From Fimenecus sp045593555 (lineage in GTDB: Bacteria > Bacillota > Clostridia > Oscillospirales > Acutalibacteraceae): 64,000 nt of DNA. This document shows, one piece after another, positions 34,689-43,773 of this stretch. Position 1 is the stretch's first letter. Each line of letters opens with the position of its first letter. The notes under the pieces were generated by a model. That model was given only the letters and a program-made list of their open reading frames with translations, ran no database searches and was not told the origin of the DNA. The position numbers and the translations under genes were made by a program. The DNA is taken from contig JAZNWU010000037.1 in the NCBI GenBank assembly GCA_045593555.1, positions 167,220 through 231,219 on the forward strand, written 5' to 3'.

Positions 34689-36050
34689 ATGGCATTTGAA
34701 GGTTTATCCGATAGACTTGAAGCCGCTTTTCAGAGATTGAAAAGTAAAGGAAGTCTTAATGAAAAAGACGTCAGAGAAGCAATGAGAGAAGTTCGTCTTG
34801 CACTTTTGGAAGCTGATGTTAACTATAAGGTTGCTAAGGACTTTACTGCAAAAGTTACTGAGCGTGCTATTGGTGCTCAGGTTATGGAAAGTCTTACACC
34901 TGCACAGATGGTTATCAAAATCGTCAACGAAGAACTCACAGAACTTATGGGTGGTACTCAGACAAGACTTGCATATGCGAGCCATCCACCAACAGTTATT
35001 ATGATGTGTGGTCTTCAGGGTTCAGGTAAAACAACTCACTGTGCAAAGATTGCACGAAAACTTAAAAATGAAAATCACAGACCATTGCTTGTAGCCTGCG
35101 ATATTTATCGTCCTGCTGCTATCAAGCAGTTGCAGGTTGTTGGTGAACAGGTTGGTGTTCCTGTTTTTGAAATGGGACAGACAAATCCTGTTACAATAGC
35201 AAAGGAAGCTATCAAACTTGCTAAGGATAAGGGTTATGATTATGTCTTTATCGATACAGCCGGTCGTTTGCATATTGATACAGAGCTTATGAACGAGCTT
35301 AAGAATATCAAAAGTGAAGTTCATCCTCACGAAATTCTTCTCGTTATTGATGCTATGCTTGGTCAGGATGCTGTGACAGTTGCAAGTACATTTAATGATG
35401 AACTTGGTGTCGACGGTCTTGTCCTCACAAAAATGGATGGTGATACCCGTGGTGGTGCTGCACTTTCAGCAAGAGCAGTTACAGGTAAGCCAATCAAATT
35501 TGTAGGTATGGGTGAAAAGTTAGACGAACTTGATTATTTTTACCCTGACCGAATGGCAAACAGAATTCTCGGTATGGGTGATGTGCTTTCTCTTATTGAA
35601 AAGGCTGAAATTGCTCTTGATGAGAAAAAGGCAGCAAAGCTTGAAGCTAATTTGCGTAAAAACAAGTTTGACCTTGAAGATTTGCTTGACCAGTTTGAAC
35701 AGATTAACAGAATGGGCAGTATGAAAGACATTCTTTCAATGCTTCCGGGTGTTAATAAAAAGATTAAAGATGTTGATGTTGACGAGCGTCAGCTTGACAG
35801 AATGAAAGCAATTATTTTGTCAATGACACCAAAAGAAAGACGAAATCCTGATATTATCAATCCTTCCCGTAAGCGTAGAATTGCTCTCGGTTGTGGTATG
35901 AATGTTGAAGATGTTAACAGACTTCTTAATCAGCATCGTCAGATGCAGAAAATGGTCAAACAGATGAATTCCGGCAAAATGCGTCGTCAGCTCAAAAGAA
36001 TGGGCGGATTCGGTGGCATGAACGGTGGTATGGGTGGATTCCCAATGTAA
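34689..36050 (+). CDS. ffh: Signal recognition particle protein Ffh
   Basis: SRP54 GTPase that binds signal sequences and 4.5S RNA. The 453-residue product has the N domain, the G domain with G108-LQGSGK-T115, DTAGRL and TKMDGDTRGG, and a Met-rich M domain with INPSRKRRIALGCGM and a C-terminal GMNGGMGGFPM tail. A perfect ribosome site (AGGAGG) lies before the ATG. Its receptor gene ftsY is not in the window. Confidence 0.97.
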   Translation: MAFEGLSDRLEAAFQRLKSKGSLNEKDVREAMREVRLALLEADVNYKVAKDFTAKVTERAIGAQVMESLTPAQMVIKIVNEELTELMGGTQTRLAYASHPPTVIMMCGLQGSGKTTHCAKIARKLKNENHRPLLVACDIYRPAAIKQLQVVGEQVGVPVFEMGQTNPVTIAKEAIKLAKDKGYDYVFIDTAGRLHIDTELMNELKNIKSEVHPHEILLVIDAMLGQDAVTVASTFNDELGVDGLVLTKMDGDTRGGAALSARAVTGKPIKFVGMGEKLDELDYFYPDRMANRILGMGDVLSLIEKAEIALDEKKAAKLEANLRKNKFDLEDLLDQFEQINRMGSMKDILSMLPGVNKKIKDVDVDERQLDRMKAIILSMTPKERRNPDIINPSRKRRIALGCGMNVEDVNRLLNQHRQMQKMVKQMNSGKMRRQLKRMGGFGGMNGGMGGFPM

Positions 36051-36108
36051 GGTATATAACACAATAGTGTTTATAATAAAAATTTTTATATATTTGGAGG
36101 AAACAAAA

Positions 36109-36354
36109 ATGGCAGTAAAAATCAGACTTCGCAGAATGGGTGCTAAGAGAGCTCCTTTCTACAGAGTAGTAGTTGCAGATTCTCGTTACCCAAGAGACGG
36201 CAGATTTATCGAGGAAATTGGTACTTACAATCCAATGACAAATCCTGCTGAAATCAAGATTGACAACGAAAAGGCAGCTCAGTGGATTAAGAATGGTGCA
36301 CAGCCAACTGATACAGTTAAGGTTATTCTTAAGAAGAGCGGCGCTATTAAATAA
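36109..36354 (+). CDS. rpsP: 30S ribosomal protein S16
   Basis: The 81-residue product has the S16 start MAVKIRLRRMGAKRAPFYRVVVADSR and DGRFIEEIGTYNPMT. GGAGG lies nine bases before the chosen ATG; the longer frame upstream overlaps ffh and is not part of the protein. Part of the ylxM-ffh-rpsP-khpA-rimM-trmD order. Confidence 0.97.
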   Translation: MAVKIRLRRMGAKRAPFYRVVVADSRYPRDGRFIEEIGTYNPMTNPAEIKIDNEKAAQWIKNGAQPTDTVKVILKKSGAIK

Positions 36355-36369
36355 GAAAGGTTTTTGAAA

Positions 36370-36603
36370 ATGCAGGAACTTCTTATTACAATAGTTAAGG
36401 GACTTGTTGAAAATCCTGACGCTGTTAATGTTACTGTTGATGAAGTTGATGACCGTGGTGTCGTTGTTTATCATCTTCACGTTGCTGAAGACGATATGGG
36501 CAGAGTTATCGGTAAACAGGGCAGAATTGCAAAAGCTATAAGAACAGTTGTTAAAGCTGGTGCAACTCGTACAGGAGAAAAAGTTCAGGTCGATATTGAC
36601 TAA
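36370..36603 (+). CDS. khpA: KH-domain RNA-binding protein KhpA
   Basis: A 77-residue single-KH protein with the GxxG loop in RVIGKQGRIAKAIR. KhpA works with KhpB/Jag in RNA binding and control of cell length in Firmicutes. ATG 36370 has AAAGG nine bases upstream; a TTG at 36364 in frame is less likely. Follows rpsP and is ended by a strong hairpin. Confidence 0.93.
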   Translation: MQELLITIVKGLVENPDAVNVTVDEVDDRGVVVYHLHVAEDDMGRVIGKQGRIAKAIRTVVKAGATRTGEKVQVDID

Positions 36604-36614
36604 GATTGCAAATT

Positions 36615-36647
36615 AGGCAGACAGTTTATTGCTTGTCTGCCTTTTTG
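36615..36647 (+). terminator. Terminator after khpA
   Basis: A 9-bp perfect stem AGGCAGACA / TGTCTGCCT, loop of 10, then TTTTTG. Confidence 0.85.
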
Positions 36648-36653
36648 TAACTT

Positions 36654-36680
36654 GTAGGGGTCGGCGTCCTCGACGACCCG
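36654..36680 (+). repeat. GTAGGGG-type intergenic hairpin, copy 1
   Basis: A 27-base element, identical to 61520-61546. It opens GTAGGGG and folds as GGGTCGGCG / CGACGACCC around TCCT with one G·A mismatch. It is far more GC-rich than its surroundings. It ends five bases before the rimM ribosome site, so it lies in the rimM leader. Confidence 0.8.
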
Positions 36681-36694
36681 AAAGGTGTTAAAGT

Positions 36695-37210
36695 ATGATT
36701 AAAGACTATCTTGAATTGGGACAAATAGTATCCACACACGGAATTAAAGGTGAAATGCGTTTTAATCCTTGGTGTGATACCCCTGATTTTGTAAAAAAAT
36801 TTAAAACACTTTATTTTGATAATAAAGGCGAAAAAAGTATAAAAGTTGTTTCAGCACGACCTCATGGAAATGTTGTAATTTTAATGCTTGATGGCATTGA
36901 CGATATTGATAAAGCACGCGCATTAAAGAATAAGGTGCTTTATATGAAACGAAGTGATGCAAAACTTTCAAAAGGTACTTGGTTTATTCAGGAACTTTTT
37001 GACTGCAAGGTTTTTGATGACAATACAGGTAAAGAACTTGGCATCATAACCGATGTCAGCGAAACAGGTGCTAATGACGTGTGGCACATTAAAACTCCAT
37101 CTGGTGAAGTGCTCATTCCTGCAATAAAACAGGTAGTGGTTTCTGTTGATGTTGATGAGGGAATTGTTAAAATAAATCCTATAAAAGGACTTTTTGAAGA
37201 TGAAAATTAA
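36695..37210 (+). CDS. rimM: Ribosome maturation factor RimM
   Basis: RimM binds S19 and assists 30S head assembly. The 171-residue product has the N-terminal LGQIVSTHGIKGEMRFNPWCD and a PRC-barrel C-terminal half (ELFDCKVFDDNTGKELG, then VLIPAIKQVV). AAAGGTG precedes the ATG. It overlaps trmD by 11 bases. A terminator and the repeat separate it from khpA. Confidence 0.94.
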   Translation: MIKDYLELGQIVSTHGIKGEMRFNPWCDTPDFVKKFKTLYFDNKGEKSIKVVSARPHGNVVILMLDGIDDIDKARALKNKVLYMKRSDAKLSKGTWFIQELFDCKVFDDNTGKELGIITDVSETGANDVWHIKTPSGEVLIPAIKQVVVSVDVDEGIVKINPIKGLFEDEN

Positions 37211-37937
37211 CATAATGACACTTTTTCCAAAAATGTGCGAAAGTGTGCTTTCTGAAAGCATTATCGGCAGAGCAAGGGAAAAAGGATATGTGGAAATAAA
37301 TTGCATAAATATAAGGGACTATACTCTTGATAAGCACCGTCGTGTGGATGACGCTCCTTACGGTGGCGGTATGGGTATGCTTATGCAGACTCAGCCTATC
37401 GCAGATTGCTATAAGGCGATTTGTGAAAAGAGTGAGAATAAAAATCACCTTATTTATATGTCACCATGTGGTGAAGTTCTGACACAGAAAAAAGTAAAAG
37501 AACTTGCATTAATGGATGAAATAACAATTCTTTGCGGACACTATGAGGGAATTGACCAGCGTGTTATTGATACTTTGGTTGATGAACAGATTTCAATAGG
37601 TGATTATGTGCTTACAGGTGGCGAATTACCGGCACTTGTTCTTGCAGATTCAATCTCAAGGATGTTAGAAGGCGTTTTGCCGAATGATGAGGCAAAAGAG
37701 CTTGAAAGCCACTATAACGGACTCCTCGAGTATCCACAATACACAAGACCGTATGAATGGAATGGTCTGAAAGTCCCTGATGTTCTCATTTCAGGTCATC
37801 ACGGAAACGTTGACAAGTGGCGTCGTGAACAGTCACTAATTATGACAGCAAAATACAGACCTGATATGCTCGAAAAAGCAGATATAACAGAGAAAGAAAA
37901 AGAATTTTTAGGAAATTGGAAAAAGACTGTTGAATAA
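37200..37937 (+). CDS. trmD: tRNA (guanine-37-N1)-methyltransferase
   Basis: TrmD methylates G37 next to the anticodon, using SAM held in a trefoil knot. The 245-residue product has MTLFPKM at the start, DDAPYGGGMGMLM, ILCGHYEGIDQRV, SIGDYVLTGGE and the C-terminal HHGNVDKWRREQS. ATG 37200 has AAGGA ten bases upstream; a TTG at 37194 is possible but would add only two residues. Confidence 0.96.
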   Translation: MKINIMTLFPKMCESVLSESIIGRAREKGYVEINCINIRDYTLDKHRRVDDAPYGGGMGMLMQTQPIADCYKAICEKSENKNHLIYMSPCGEVLTQKKVKELALMDEITILCGHYEGIDQRVIDTLVDEQISIGDYVLTGGELPALVLADSISRMLEGVLPNDEAKELESHYNGLLEYPQYTRPYEWNGLKVPDVLISGHHGNVDKWRREQSLIMTAKYRPDMLEKADITEKEKEFLGNWKKTVE

Positions 37938-37990
37938 ATAGTTTTCTTGATGTAAAATAAAGACATAGCATAGCAAAAGGAAGTCTTTAA

Positions 37991-39010
37991 ATGGATATAA
38001 AAGTAGTAACAAAGTCAGAAATAATTAAGTATATTGCAATAATTCTTGCTTTTGTTCTTTTAATTACAACCGTTGTTTTTGGCGTAAGAAATAATAAAAC
38101 ATCTGAAGAAAATGAAAAGTTGAGCAGTCAACTTGCAGAGAATGAATCAATTCTTGAAGAAAAGTTGTCGGAGAATAAAGCTCTTGAAGAAGAAAAAAAT
38201 AATCTTGATGAACTTTATAAAAATGCACTCGATGTAAATGATGAAAAAGAGAGTATAGTTGACGAGCTTAATAAACAGATTGAAGATTTGAATAAACAAA
38301 TTTCACTGAAAAACAAGGAAAATAATAAGGAAGAAAACACAACTAAAAAGACGACAACTGGAACTGTTTTACCAAAGCCAATTCCGGCAAAAGGTAAAAC
38401 AGTTTATCTTACTTTTGATGACGGACCATGTTCCCTCACTCCTGAAATTCTCGACATTTTAGATGAATATAATGTTAAGGCAACTTTTTTCGTAGTAAAT
38501 GGTAAGTATAACTATCTTATGAAAGAAATTGTTGATAGGGGACACAAGATAGGACTTCATTGTTATAAGCATGTTTATTCTCAAGTTTATGCTTCCGACG
38601 AGGCATATTTTACAGATTTGCAAAAAATACACGATGTTGTGAAAAAGGAAACAGGCGTTGATGCAGATATTATCCGATTCCCCGGTGGAGGAAGTAATAC
38701 AATCAGCAAAAAATACTCAAAAGGTATTATGACACGACTTACAAAAGCAGTTGTTGAAAAAGGCTATGCATATTTTGATTGGAACTGTTATAACGGTGAC
38801 GCCGATGGTGTAAAAAGTGTGGCAAAACAAGTGGAAAACTGTAGTAAATTCCCGAGAGGTGCAAGTAATATTGTTGTTCTTATGCATGATAATAAGGAAG
38901 CAACAGTGAAGGCTTTACCTAAAATTATTGAGTATTATCAAAGCTGTGAGATGACGTTTGGCGTACTTCAAAAAGATACAAAGTTTACTAATCACACTGT
39001 TTATAACTGA
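37991..39010 (+). CDS. Membrane-anchored polysaccharide deacetylase
   Basis: A 339-residue protein with one membrane helix (about 13-32), an external coiled coil (about 37-110, Glu/Lys/Leu-rich), a Thr/Lys linker and a NodB domain (about 133-335). The metal and catalytic residues are visible: TFDDGP with the Asp pair, the HxxxH-like GHKIGLHCYKH, RFPGGG and a C-terminal LMHD. Family members deacetylate peptidoglycan GlcNAc, giving lysozyme resistance, or act on other surface glycans. AAAGGAAG precedes the ATG. Confidence 0.9.
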   Translation: MDIKVVTKSEIIKYIAIILAFVLLITTVVFGVRNNKTSEENEKLSSQLAENESILEEKLSENKALEEEKNNLDELYKNALDVNDEKESIVDELNKQIEDLNKQISLKNKENNKEENTTKKTTTGTVLPKPIPAKGKTVYLTFDDGPCSLTPEILDILDEYNVKATFFVVNGKYNYLMKEIVDRGHKIGLHCYKHVYSQVYASDEAYFTDLQKIHDVVKKETGVDADIIRFPGGGSNTISKKYSKGIMTRLTKAVVEKGYAYFDWNCYNGDADGVKSVAKQVENCSKFPRGASNIVVLMHDNKEATVKALPKIIEYYQSCEMTFGVLQKDTKFTNHTVYN

Positions 39011-39130
39011 TAAAGTATTGATATTATACAAAAATTGTCAGGGATTATGGCAAAAATGCACAAACTTATTTCTTGTGAAAAAGCTGTTTTTGTTTTTCTG
39101 ACTGAATTATTGTTTTTGAGACAAAACTGC

Positions 39131-39169
39131 AACTTTTTTCGTTGACGAAGAAAAGTTTTGTGGTATAAT
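39131..39169 (+). promoter_or_regulatory. ptsH promoter with a dyad over the -35
   Basis: TTGACG (39142-39147), 16-base spacer and TATAAT (39164-39169) with a TGG extended -10. AACTTTTTTCGT (39131-39142) and ACGAAGAAAAGTT (39145-39157) form an inverted repeat with one bulged base and only a 2-base centre, over the -35, as an operator would. The DNA from 39011 to 39130 shows only A/T-rich sequence. Confidence 0.6.
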
Positions 39170-39232
39170 ATATTAGTAACAAAGGTGTATAAATCTGTTA
39201 TTTATATTTTTTTCATTTGGGAGAATGAGTTT

Positions 39233-39496
39233 ATGTATACTAAAGATGTAGAAGTTAAAAATCAAGTTGGTTTACACGCACGTCCTGCAACTTTTTTCAT
39301 CCAGAAGGCTAATGAATTTAAGTCATCTATCTGGGTTGAAAAAGAAGACAGAAGAGTAAATGCAAAGAGTCTTCTTGGTGTTCTTTCACTCGGCATTATG
39401 GGTGGAACAACAATTCGTATTCTTGCAGGCGGTCCTGACGAAGAACAGGCAGTTGAAGAACTCGTTAAGCTTGTTGAATCAGGTTTTGCTGAGTAA
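39233..39496 (+). CDS. ptsH: Phosphocarrier protein HPr
   Basis: HPr carries phosphate from enzyme I to sugar-specific EII proteins. In the 87-residue product the phosphorylated histidine is H15 (GLHARPA), and S46 (AKSLLGVLSLG), the HPr-kinase target for catabolite repression in Firmicutes, is also present, so it is HPr rather than Crh. ATG 39233 has GGGAG nine bases upstream; the longer frame is leader DNA. Single gene with its own promoter and terminator; enzyme I is elsewhere. Confidence 0.95.
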   Translation: MYTKDVEVKNQVGLHARPATFFIQKANEFKSSIWVEKEDRRVNAKSLLGVLSLGIMGGTTIRILAGGPDEEQAVEELVKLVESGFAE

Positions 39497-39510
39497 TTAA
39501 AACTCAACTT

Positions 39511-39543
39511 AAGCACATCTTTCAGGTGTGCTTTATTTTTTTG
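39511..39543 (+). terminator. ptsH terminator
   Basis: A 10-bp stem AAGCACATCT / AGGTGTGCTT (one T·G wobble) around TTC, followed by TATTTTTTTG. Confidence 0.85.
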
Positions 39544-39592
39544 TCTTTATATGTTATTATATACAAAAGATATTGCAAGGTGGTGAAATTCT

Positions 39593-41428
39593 GTGAACGA
39601 AAAACTTAGCATTTTACGAGAAAAAGCTATGAAATTGCCTCTTACTCCCGGCGTTTATATAATGAAAAACAAGCAAGGAAAAATTATTTATATTGGCAAG
39701 GCAAAAAAACTTAAAAATCGCGTCAGCCAGTATTTTGGTTCACAGAATAAGCACGCCATAAAAGTGCGAAAAATGGTTGAAAATGTTGACGATTTTGACT
39801 ATATTCTCACTGATTCAGAGTTTGAAGCACTTGTCCTTGAAGCAAGTCTTATAAAGCAAAATCAACCAAAGTACAATATCCTTTTAAAGGATGACAAGGG
39901 ATACAGTTATATTAAAGTTACCAATGAACCGTATCGGAAAATTTCAGCAGTTCTTCAGAAAGACGATGAAACTGCAGATTATATCGGACCATTCACAAGT
40001 TCATATTCAGTTAAACAATCGGTTGATGAGGCAAATAAGATTTTTAAATTGCCACAGTGTAATAAATCTTTCCCAAGAGATTTTAAGAAAGGCAGACCTT
40101 GTCTTAATTTCCATATAAACCGTTGTATGGGTGTGTGTACGGGTAAAATTTCAAAAGCAGAATATGACGAGGCAGTAGATAGTGCTCTTGATTTTCTCAA
40201 TGGTGATATTACAAAAATCGTAAAAGAACTGAAAATCAAGATGAACACCTGTGCAGAGAACCTTGATTTTGAGAATGCAGGAAAGTATCGTGACAGAATC
40301 CGTGCTATTGAAAATATGCAGGTTAAACAGAAAGTTGTAACCGATACAGGCGATTCAAAAGATGTTTTTGCAGTTGCAGTGAATGAACAGGATATCTGCA
40401 TAACAGTTCTGCGATATGACAAAGGCAGACTTTGTGACAGTGAATATTTTTTCTTTGATTCTGAAAAAATGGTAGAAAATATCAGATGTAATTTTCTTAT
40501 TCAGTATTACGGAATGAATCGTGCTGTTCCACAAAAAGTTTTTGCAGATGAAGAATTTGACGATATGGAATTACTTCAGGAACACCTGACAAATGTGCGA
40601 GGGAAGAAGTGCACGGTTTCGGTTCCGCAAAGAGGCGAGGGCTTAAAACTTGTGAATATGTGCCGTGAAAATGCCTATGAAAAACTTGCACAGAAAAAGG
40701 GTAAGCAATCCTCGGAAATCAAATCGTTAGAAGAGCTTAAAACTCTTTTAGGACTCGACAAAACACCTGAATATATTGAGTCTTACGACATTTCTCATAC
40801 AGGCGGTGAGGACAATGTTGCGGGTATGGTTGTTTTTAAAAACGGCAGACCGTTAAAACGTGCATATCGTACATTCAATATTAAATCTTTTGCAGGACAA
40901 GACGATTATGGCTCTATGAGAGAAGTTTTGTCACGACGCTTTGATGAGTACGAAAAATACAAAGACCAGAATCTTGACGAAGGCTTTGGAAAATTACCTG
41001 ATTTAATTCTCCTTGATGGCGGTAAGGGTCAGGTAAATGCAGTAAGGGAAGTCTTAATTGAAAAGAATCTCAATATCCCATTGTTTGGTATGGTAAAGGA
41101 CTCAAAGCATAAGACAAGAGCCATTACAGGTGATGGTGGTGAAATTGCAATAAATTCTACGAGAAGCGTTTTTACTCTTGTGTCGGAAATTCAGGAAGAA
41201 GTTCATCGTTTTTCAGTTGGTTTCCATCATAAAAAACATACAAAACGAGGCCTTGAGTTATCCCTTACAAAAATTGACGGTATCGGTGAAAAGAAAGCAA
41301 AAGAGCTTTTGAAAACTTTTAAAACTATAAAAAACATAAAATCAGCAAGTGTCGAAGAGCTTCAGAAAGTAAAGGGAATAAACAAAGAACTTGCAGAAAA
41401 AATATATGATTATTATAACGAGGAATAA
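39593..41428 (+). CDS. uvrC: Excinuclease ABC subunit C
   Basis: UvrC makes both incisions in nucleotide excision repair. The 611-residue product has an N-terminal GIY-YIG nuclease (GVYIMKNKQGKIIYIGKAKKLKNR), a UVR motif near 205-235, an RNase H-like nuclease (YDISHTGGEDNVAGMVVF) and C-terminal helix-hairpin-helix motifs (IDGIGEKKAKELL, VKGINKELAEKI). GTG start with AAGGTGG nearby. gph starts three bases after its stop. Confidence 0.96.
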   Translation: MNEKLSILREKAMKLPLTPGVYIMKNKQGKIIYIGKAKKLKNRVSQYFGSQNKHAIKVRKMVENVDDFDYILTDSEFEALVLEASLIKQNQPKYNILLKDDKGYSYIKVTNEPYRKISAVLQKDDETADYIGPFTSSYSVKQSVDEANKIFKLPQCNKSFPRDFKKGRPCLNFHINRCMGVCTGKISKAEYDEAVDSALDFLNGDITKIVKELKIKMNTCAENLDFENAGKYRDRIRAIENMQVKQKVVTDTGDSKDVFAVAVNEQDICITVLRYDKGRLCDSEYFFFDSEKMVENIRCNFLIQYYGMNRAVPQKVFADEEFDDMELLQEHLTNVRGKKCTVSVPQRGEGLKLVNMCRENAYEKLAQKKGKQSSEIKSLEELKTLLGLDKTPEYIESYDISHTGGEDNVAGMVVFKNGRPLKRAYRTFNIKSFAGQDDYGSMREVLSRRFDEYEKYKDQNLDEGFGKLPDLILLDGGKGQVNAVREVLIEKNLNIPLFGMVKDSKHKTRAITGDGGEIAINSTRSVFTLVSEIQEEVHRFSVGFHHKKHTKRGLELSLTKIDGIGEKKAKELLKTFKTIKNIKSASVEELQKVKGINKELAEKIYDYYNEE

Positions 41429-41431
41429 AAT

Positions 41432-42100
41432 ATGATTGATACAATTATTTTTGATTTGGACGGAACACTTTTAAATACTCTTGAAGACCTTATGGACAGT
41501 GTGAATTTTGCACTCGGAAGACAAGGGTATCCTTTGCGTAATATAAGTGAAATTCGTTCATTTGTAGGTAACGGAATTCGTCTTTTAATGGAAAGAGCAG
41601 TACCAAATGAAGTTATCGGAACAGACACATTTGAAATCTGTTTTGAAGATTTCGTTGATTATTATAAAATCCATATGGAAGACAAAACAGCACCTTATGA
41701 TGGTATAAATGATATGCTTTCCAATATTAAAAAAATAGGTTTTAAAACCGCTATCGTGACAAATAAGGCTGATTTTGCTGCTCAGGATTTATGTAAAAGA
41801 ATGTTTGGCGAGAATATCGACTTGGTTGTTGGTAGCTCTGATGACAGACCAAACAAACCTGCACCTGACGGAGTTTTCTATGCTCTTAAAAAGCTTGACA
41901 GCAAACTTGAAAATACCGTTTTTGTCGGTGATGCTGACACAGATATTCTCACAGCAAAGAATGCAGGCCTTTCTTCAATTGGTGTGCTTTGGGGTTTCCG
42001 TGACCGTGAAATAATCGAGGTTGAAGGTGCAGAATATATTGTTGAAACGGTAAAAGAACTTGAAAATTTACTTATTTGTTTAAAAAATGCTCAGAATTAA
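41432..42100 (+). CDS. gph: HAD-family phosphatase, phosphoglycolate phosphatase type
   Basis: A 222-residue HAD hydrolase with DLDGTLLNT (nucleophile Asp), an alpha-helical cap, TNKADFA (motif II), a lysine in the SDDRPNKPAPD segment and VGDADTDILTAKNAG (motif IV). The pattern fits phosphoglycolate phosphatase (removal of 2-phosphoglycolate, e.g. from DNA repair) or the related PpaX. Being next to uvrC suggests the repair link but is not proof. Confidence 0.85.
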   Translation: MIDTIIFDLDGTLLNTLEDLMDSVNFALGRQGYPLRNISEIRSFVGNGIRLLMERAVPNEVIGTDTFEICFEDFVDYYKIHMEDKTAPYDGINDMLSNIKKIGFKTAIVTNKADFAAQDLCKRMFGENIDLVVGSSDDRPNKPAPDGVFYALKKLDSKLENTVFVGDADTDILTAKNAGLSSIGVLWGFRDREIIEVEGAEYIVETVKELENLLICLKNAQN

Positions 42101-42120
42101 CATAATATTTATAAAATAAT

Positions 42121-42149
42121 TTGACAAATACAGGTAAAAATGAGATAAT
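42121..42149 (+). promoter_or_regulatory. Promoter for rsmD-coaD
   Basis: TTGACA (42121-42126), 17-base spacer and GATAAT (42144-42149) with TGA extended -10. Confidence 0.65.
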
Positions 42150-42181
42150 AATTATATGTATTTACACAATGGAGCGAATAT

Positions 42182-42721
42182 ATGAGAGTAATAACAGGCG
42201 AAGCAAGAGGTAGAAAACTTATCACACTTGAGGGTGAGGATGTCCGTCCTACTACCGATAAAGTAAAAGAAAGTATTTTTAATATTGTTCAGTTTGATAT
42301 TGAAGGTGCTTCAGTTCTTGACTTGTTTGCGGGTTCAGGACAGTTGGGTATTGAGGCTTTGAGCCGAGGGGCTAAACACTGTACTTTTGTTGACTCGTCA
42401 AATCGTTCAATTGAGGTTGTAAAGCAGAATCTTAAAACTGTGGGTTTTGAAAAAAGAGCAAGTGTTTTTTGTGGTGATGGTAAAATGTATATCACATTAA
42501 GCCACGACAGATTTGATATTGCTTTTCTTGACCCACCGTATAACAAGCAGATTATTGACAGTGTTTTACCTGCTGTTGCAGAGAAAATGACCGACTATGG
42601 TATAATTCTTTGTGAAAGTGAATTAAGAGAAGTCTTGCCTGAATCTGCAGGTGACTTCACTAAACACCGTGAATATAAATATGGTAAAATAAAAATTACC
42701 TCATACAGAAAGAATAAGTGA
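42182..42721 (+). CDS. rsmD: 16S rRNA (guanine-966-N2)-methyltransferase
   Basis: RsmD methylates G966 of 16S rRNA. The 179-residue product has RVITGEARGRKL at the N terminus, RPTTDKVKESIFNI, the SAM loop VLDLFAGSGQLGIEALSRGA, and the catalytic FLDPPY. Followed directly by coaD, the usual Firmicute pair. Confidence 0.94.
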   Translation: MRVITGEARGRKLITLEGEDVRPTTDKVKESIFNIVQFDIEGASVLDLFAGSGQLGIEALSRGAKHCTFVDSSNRSIEVVKQNLKTVGFEKRASVFCGDGKMYITLSHDRFDIAFLDPPYNKQIIDSVLPAVAEKMTDYGIILCESELREVLPESAGDFTKHREYKYGKIKITSYRKNK

Positions 42722-42726
42722 GAAAT

Positions 42727-43221
42727 ATGAAAACAGTAATTTGTCCGGGTAGTTTTGACCCAGTAACTAACGGACATCTTGATATTATCAGACGAAGTTC
42801 AAAGTTATTTGATAAGGTTATCGTTGTTGTAATGAAAAACCCGTCAAAAACTAATTTTTGCTTTTCACCTGAAGAACGTGCTGAACTTATTTCACGTTGT
42901 ATAAAGGATTTTGATAATGTTGAGGTTGATATTTACGAAGGTCTTTTAGCCCAATATGCAAAGATGAAAAATGCAGTTGCAGTTGTTAAGGGACTTCGTG
43001 CTGTGTCTGACTTTGAATATGAATTCCAACAGGCACAAATGAATAAAAAACTCAATAGTGAGCTTGAAACGGTGTTTATCAACACAAGAGTTGAAAATCT
43101 TTATTTAAGCTCAAGTGCAGTTAAGCAAATTTGCGAATTAGGTGGGGATATAAGTGATTTTGTCCCTGAAATAATTTGTAAAGATATAGTAGAAAGAATC
43201 AGGAGAGGTGTAGGAAAATGA
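42727..43221 (+). CDS. coaD: Phosphopantetheine adenylyltransferase
   Basis: CoaD makes dephospho-CoA from ATP and 4'-phosphopantetheine. The 164-residue nucleotidyltransferase opens with VICPGSFDPVTNGHLDIIRR (T/HxGH-type motif) and has VVKGLRAVSDFEYEFQQAQMN and the C-terminal YLSSSAVKQICELGGDIS. ATG 42727 gives the family start; GTG 42718 overlaps rsmD. The stop overlaps the next gene by four bases. Confidence 0.95.
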   Translation: MKTVICPGSFDPVTNGHLDIIRRSSKLFDKVIVVVMKNPSKTNFCFSPEERAELISRCIKDFDNVEVDIYEGLLAQYAKMKNAVAVVKGLRAVSDFEYEFQQAQMNKKLNSELETVFINTRVENLYLSSSAVKQICELGGDISDFVPEIICKDIVERIRRGVGK

Positions 43222-43751
43222 CAATAGAAAACTTACTTGAAGAGATTGAGGCTATACTTGAGGAAGGTAAAACAGTTCCTTTCACATCAAACCTTTTAGT
43301 TGATGCTCAGGCTATCAAGACAGCTATTGAAGACATCAGACTTAATATGCCTGAAGAACTTATGCAGGCAAGAAAAATCGCTTCAGAAAGAAAAGAAATT
43401 CTCACAGGTGCACAGGATAATGCTGACAAGATTATTGAACAGGCACATGTAAGAGCAAAGGAAATCATTTCTGAAGACGAGATTACAAGAGGAGCAGAAA
43501 TGCAGGCTGAAGAAATTATTCAGCAGGCAAGACAGACTGCTAATGAAATCGTTGAGCAGGCAAGAGCTTCTGCAACTGAACTTACAGAACAGGCAAGAAA
43601 CTGGTCAAGAGAAATGCGTCAGAGTGCAAGTGAATATGTTGAAAGCATCGTTGCAGTTGCTGATGAAACTCTTACAAATTCAGTTAACGAAATCCGTCGT
43701 GCACGTCAGCACTTAAAGGCTGCATCTCAGTCAAAACGTGTTGATGAATAA
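43218..43751 (+). CDS. Coiled-coil protein, DivIVA-like or ATPase-subunit-like
   Basis: A 177-residue soluble, acidic protein that is nearly all helix. From about 60 to 140 it has heptads rich in Gln/Ala/Glu, with repeats of the type EIIQQARQTANEIVEQARA. Similar proteins are often annotated as ATPase or DivIVA-like without experimental support. ATGA overlap with coaD ties it to that operon. There is no membrane segment and no nucleotide-binding motif. The function is not known. Confidence 0.7.
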   Translation: MTIENLLEEIEAILEEGKTVPFTSNLLVDAQAIKTAIEDIRLNMPEELMQARKIASERKEILTGAQDNADKIIEQAHVRAKEIISEDEITRGAEMQAEEIIQQARQTANEIVEQARASATELTEQARNWSREMRQSASEYVESIVAVADETLTNSVNEIRRARQHLKAASQSKRVDE

Positions 43752-43773
43752 TGCATAAAGATTTAATATCATA

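Noticed and set aside
36025..36108. Longer S16 protein starting within ffh
   Set aside because: The canonical S16 start is at 36109 behind GGAGG; the upstream frame is ffh and leader DNA.
35992..36480. Minus-strand ORF of 162 codons over rpsP-khpA
   Set aside because: Antisense to two certain ribosomal/RNA-binding genes; a shadow of their codon structure.
39158..39232. N-terminal extension of HPr
   Set aside because: It would start within the promoter region, and the standard 87-residue HPr with H15 and S46 numbering begins at 39233.
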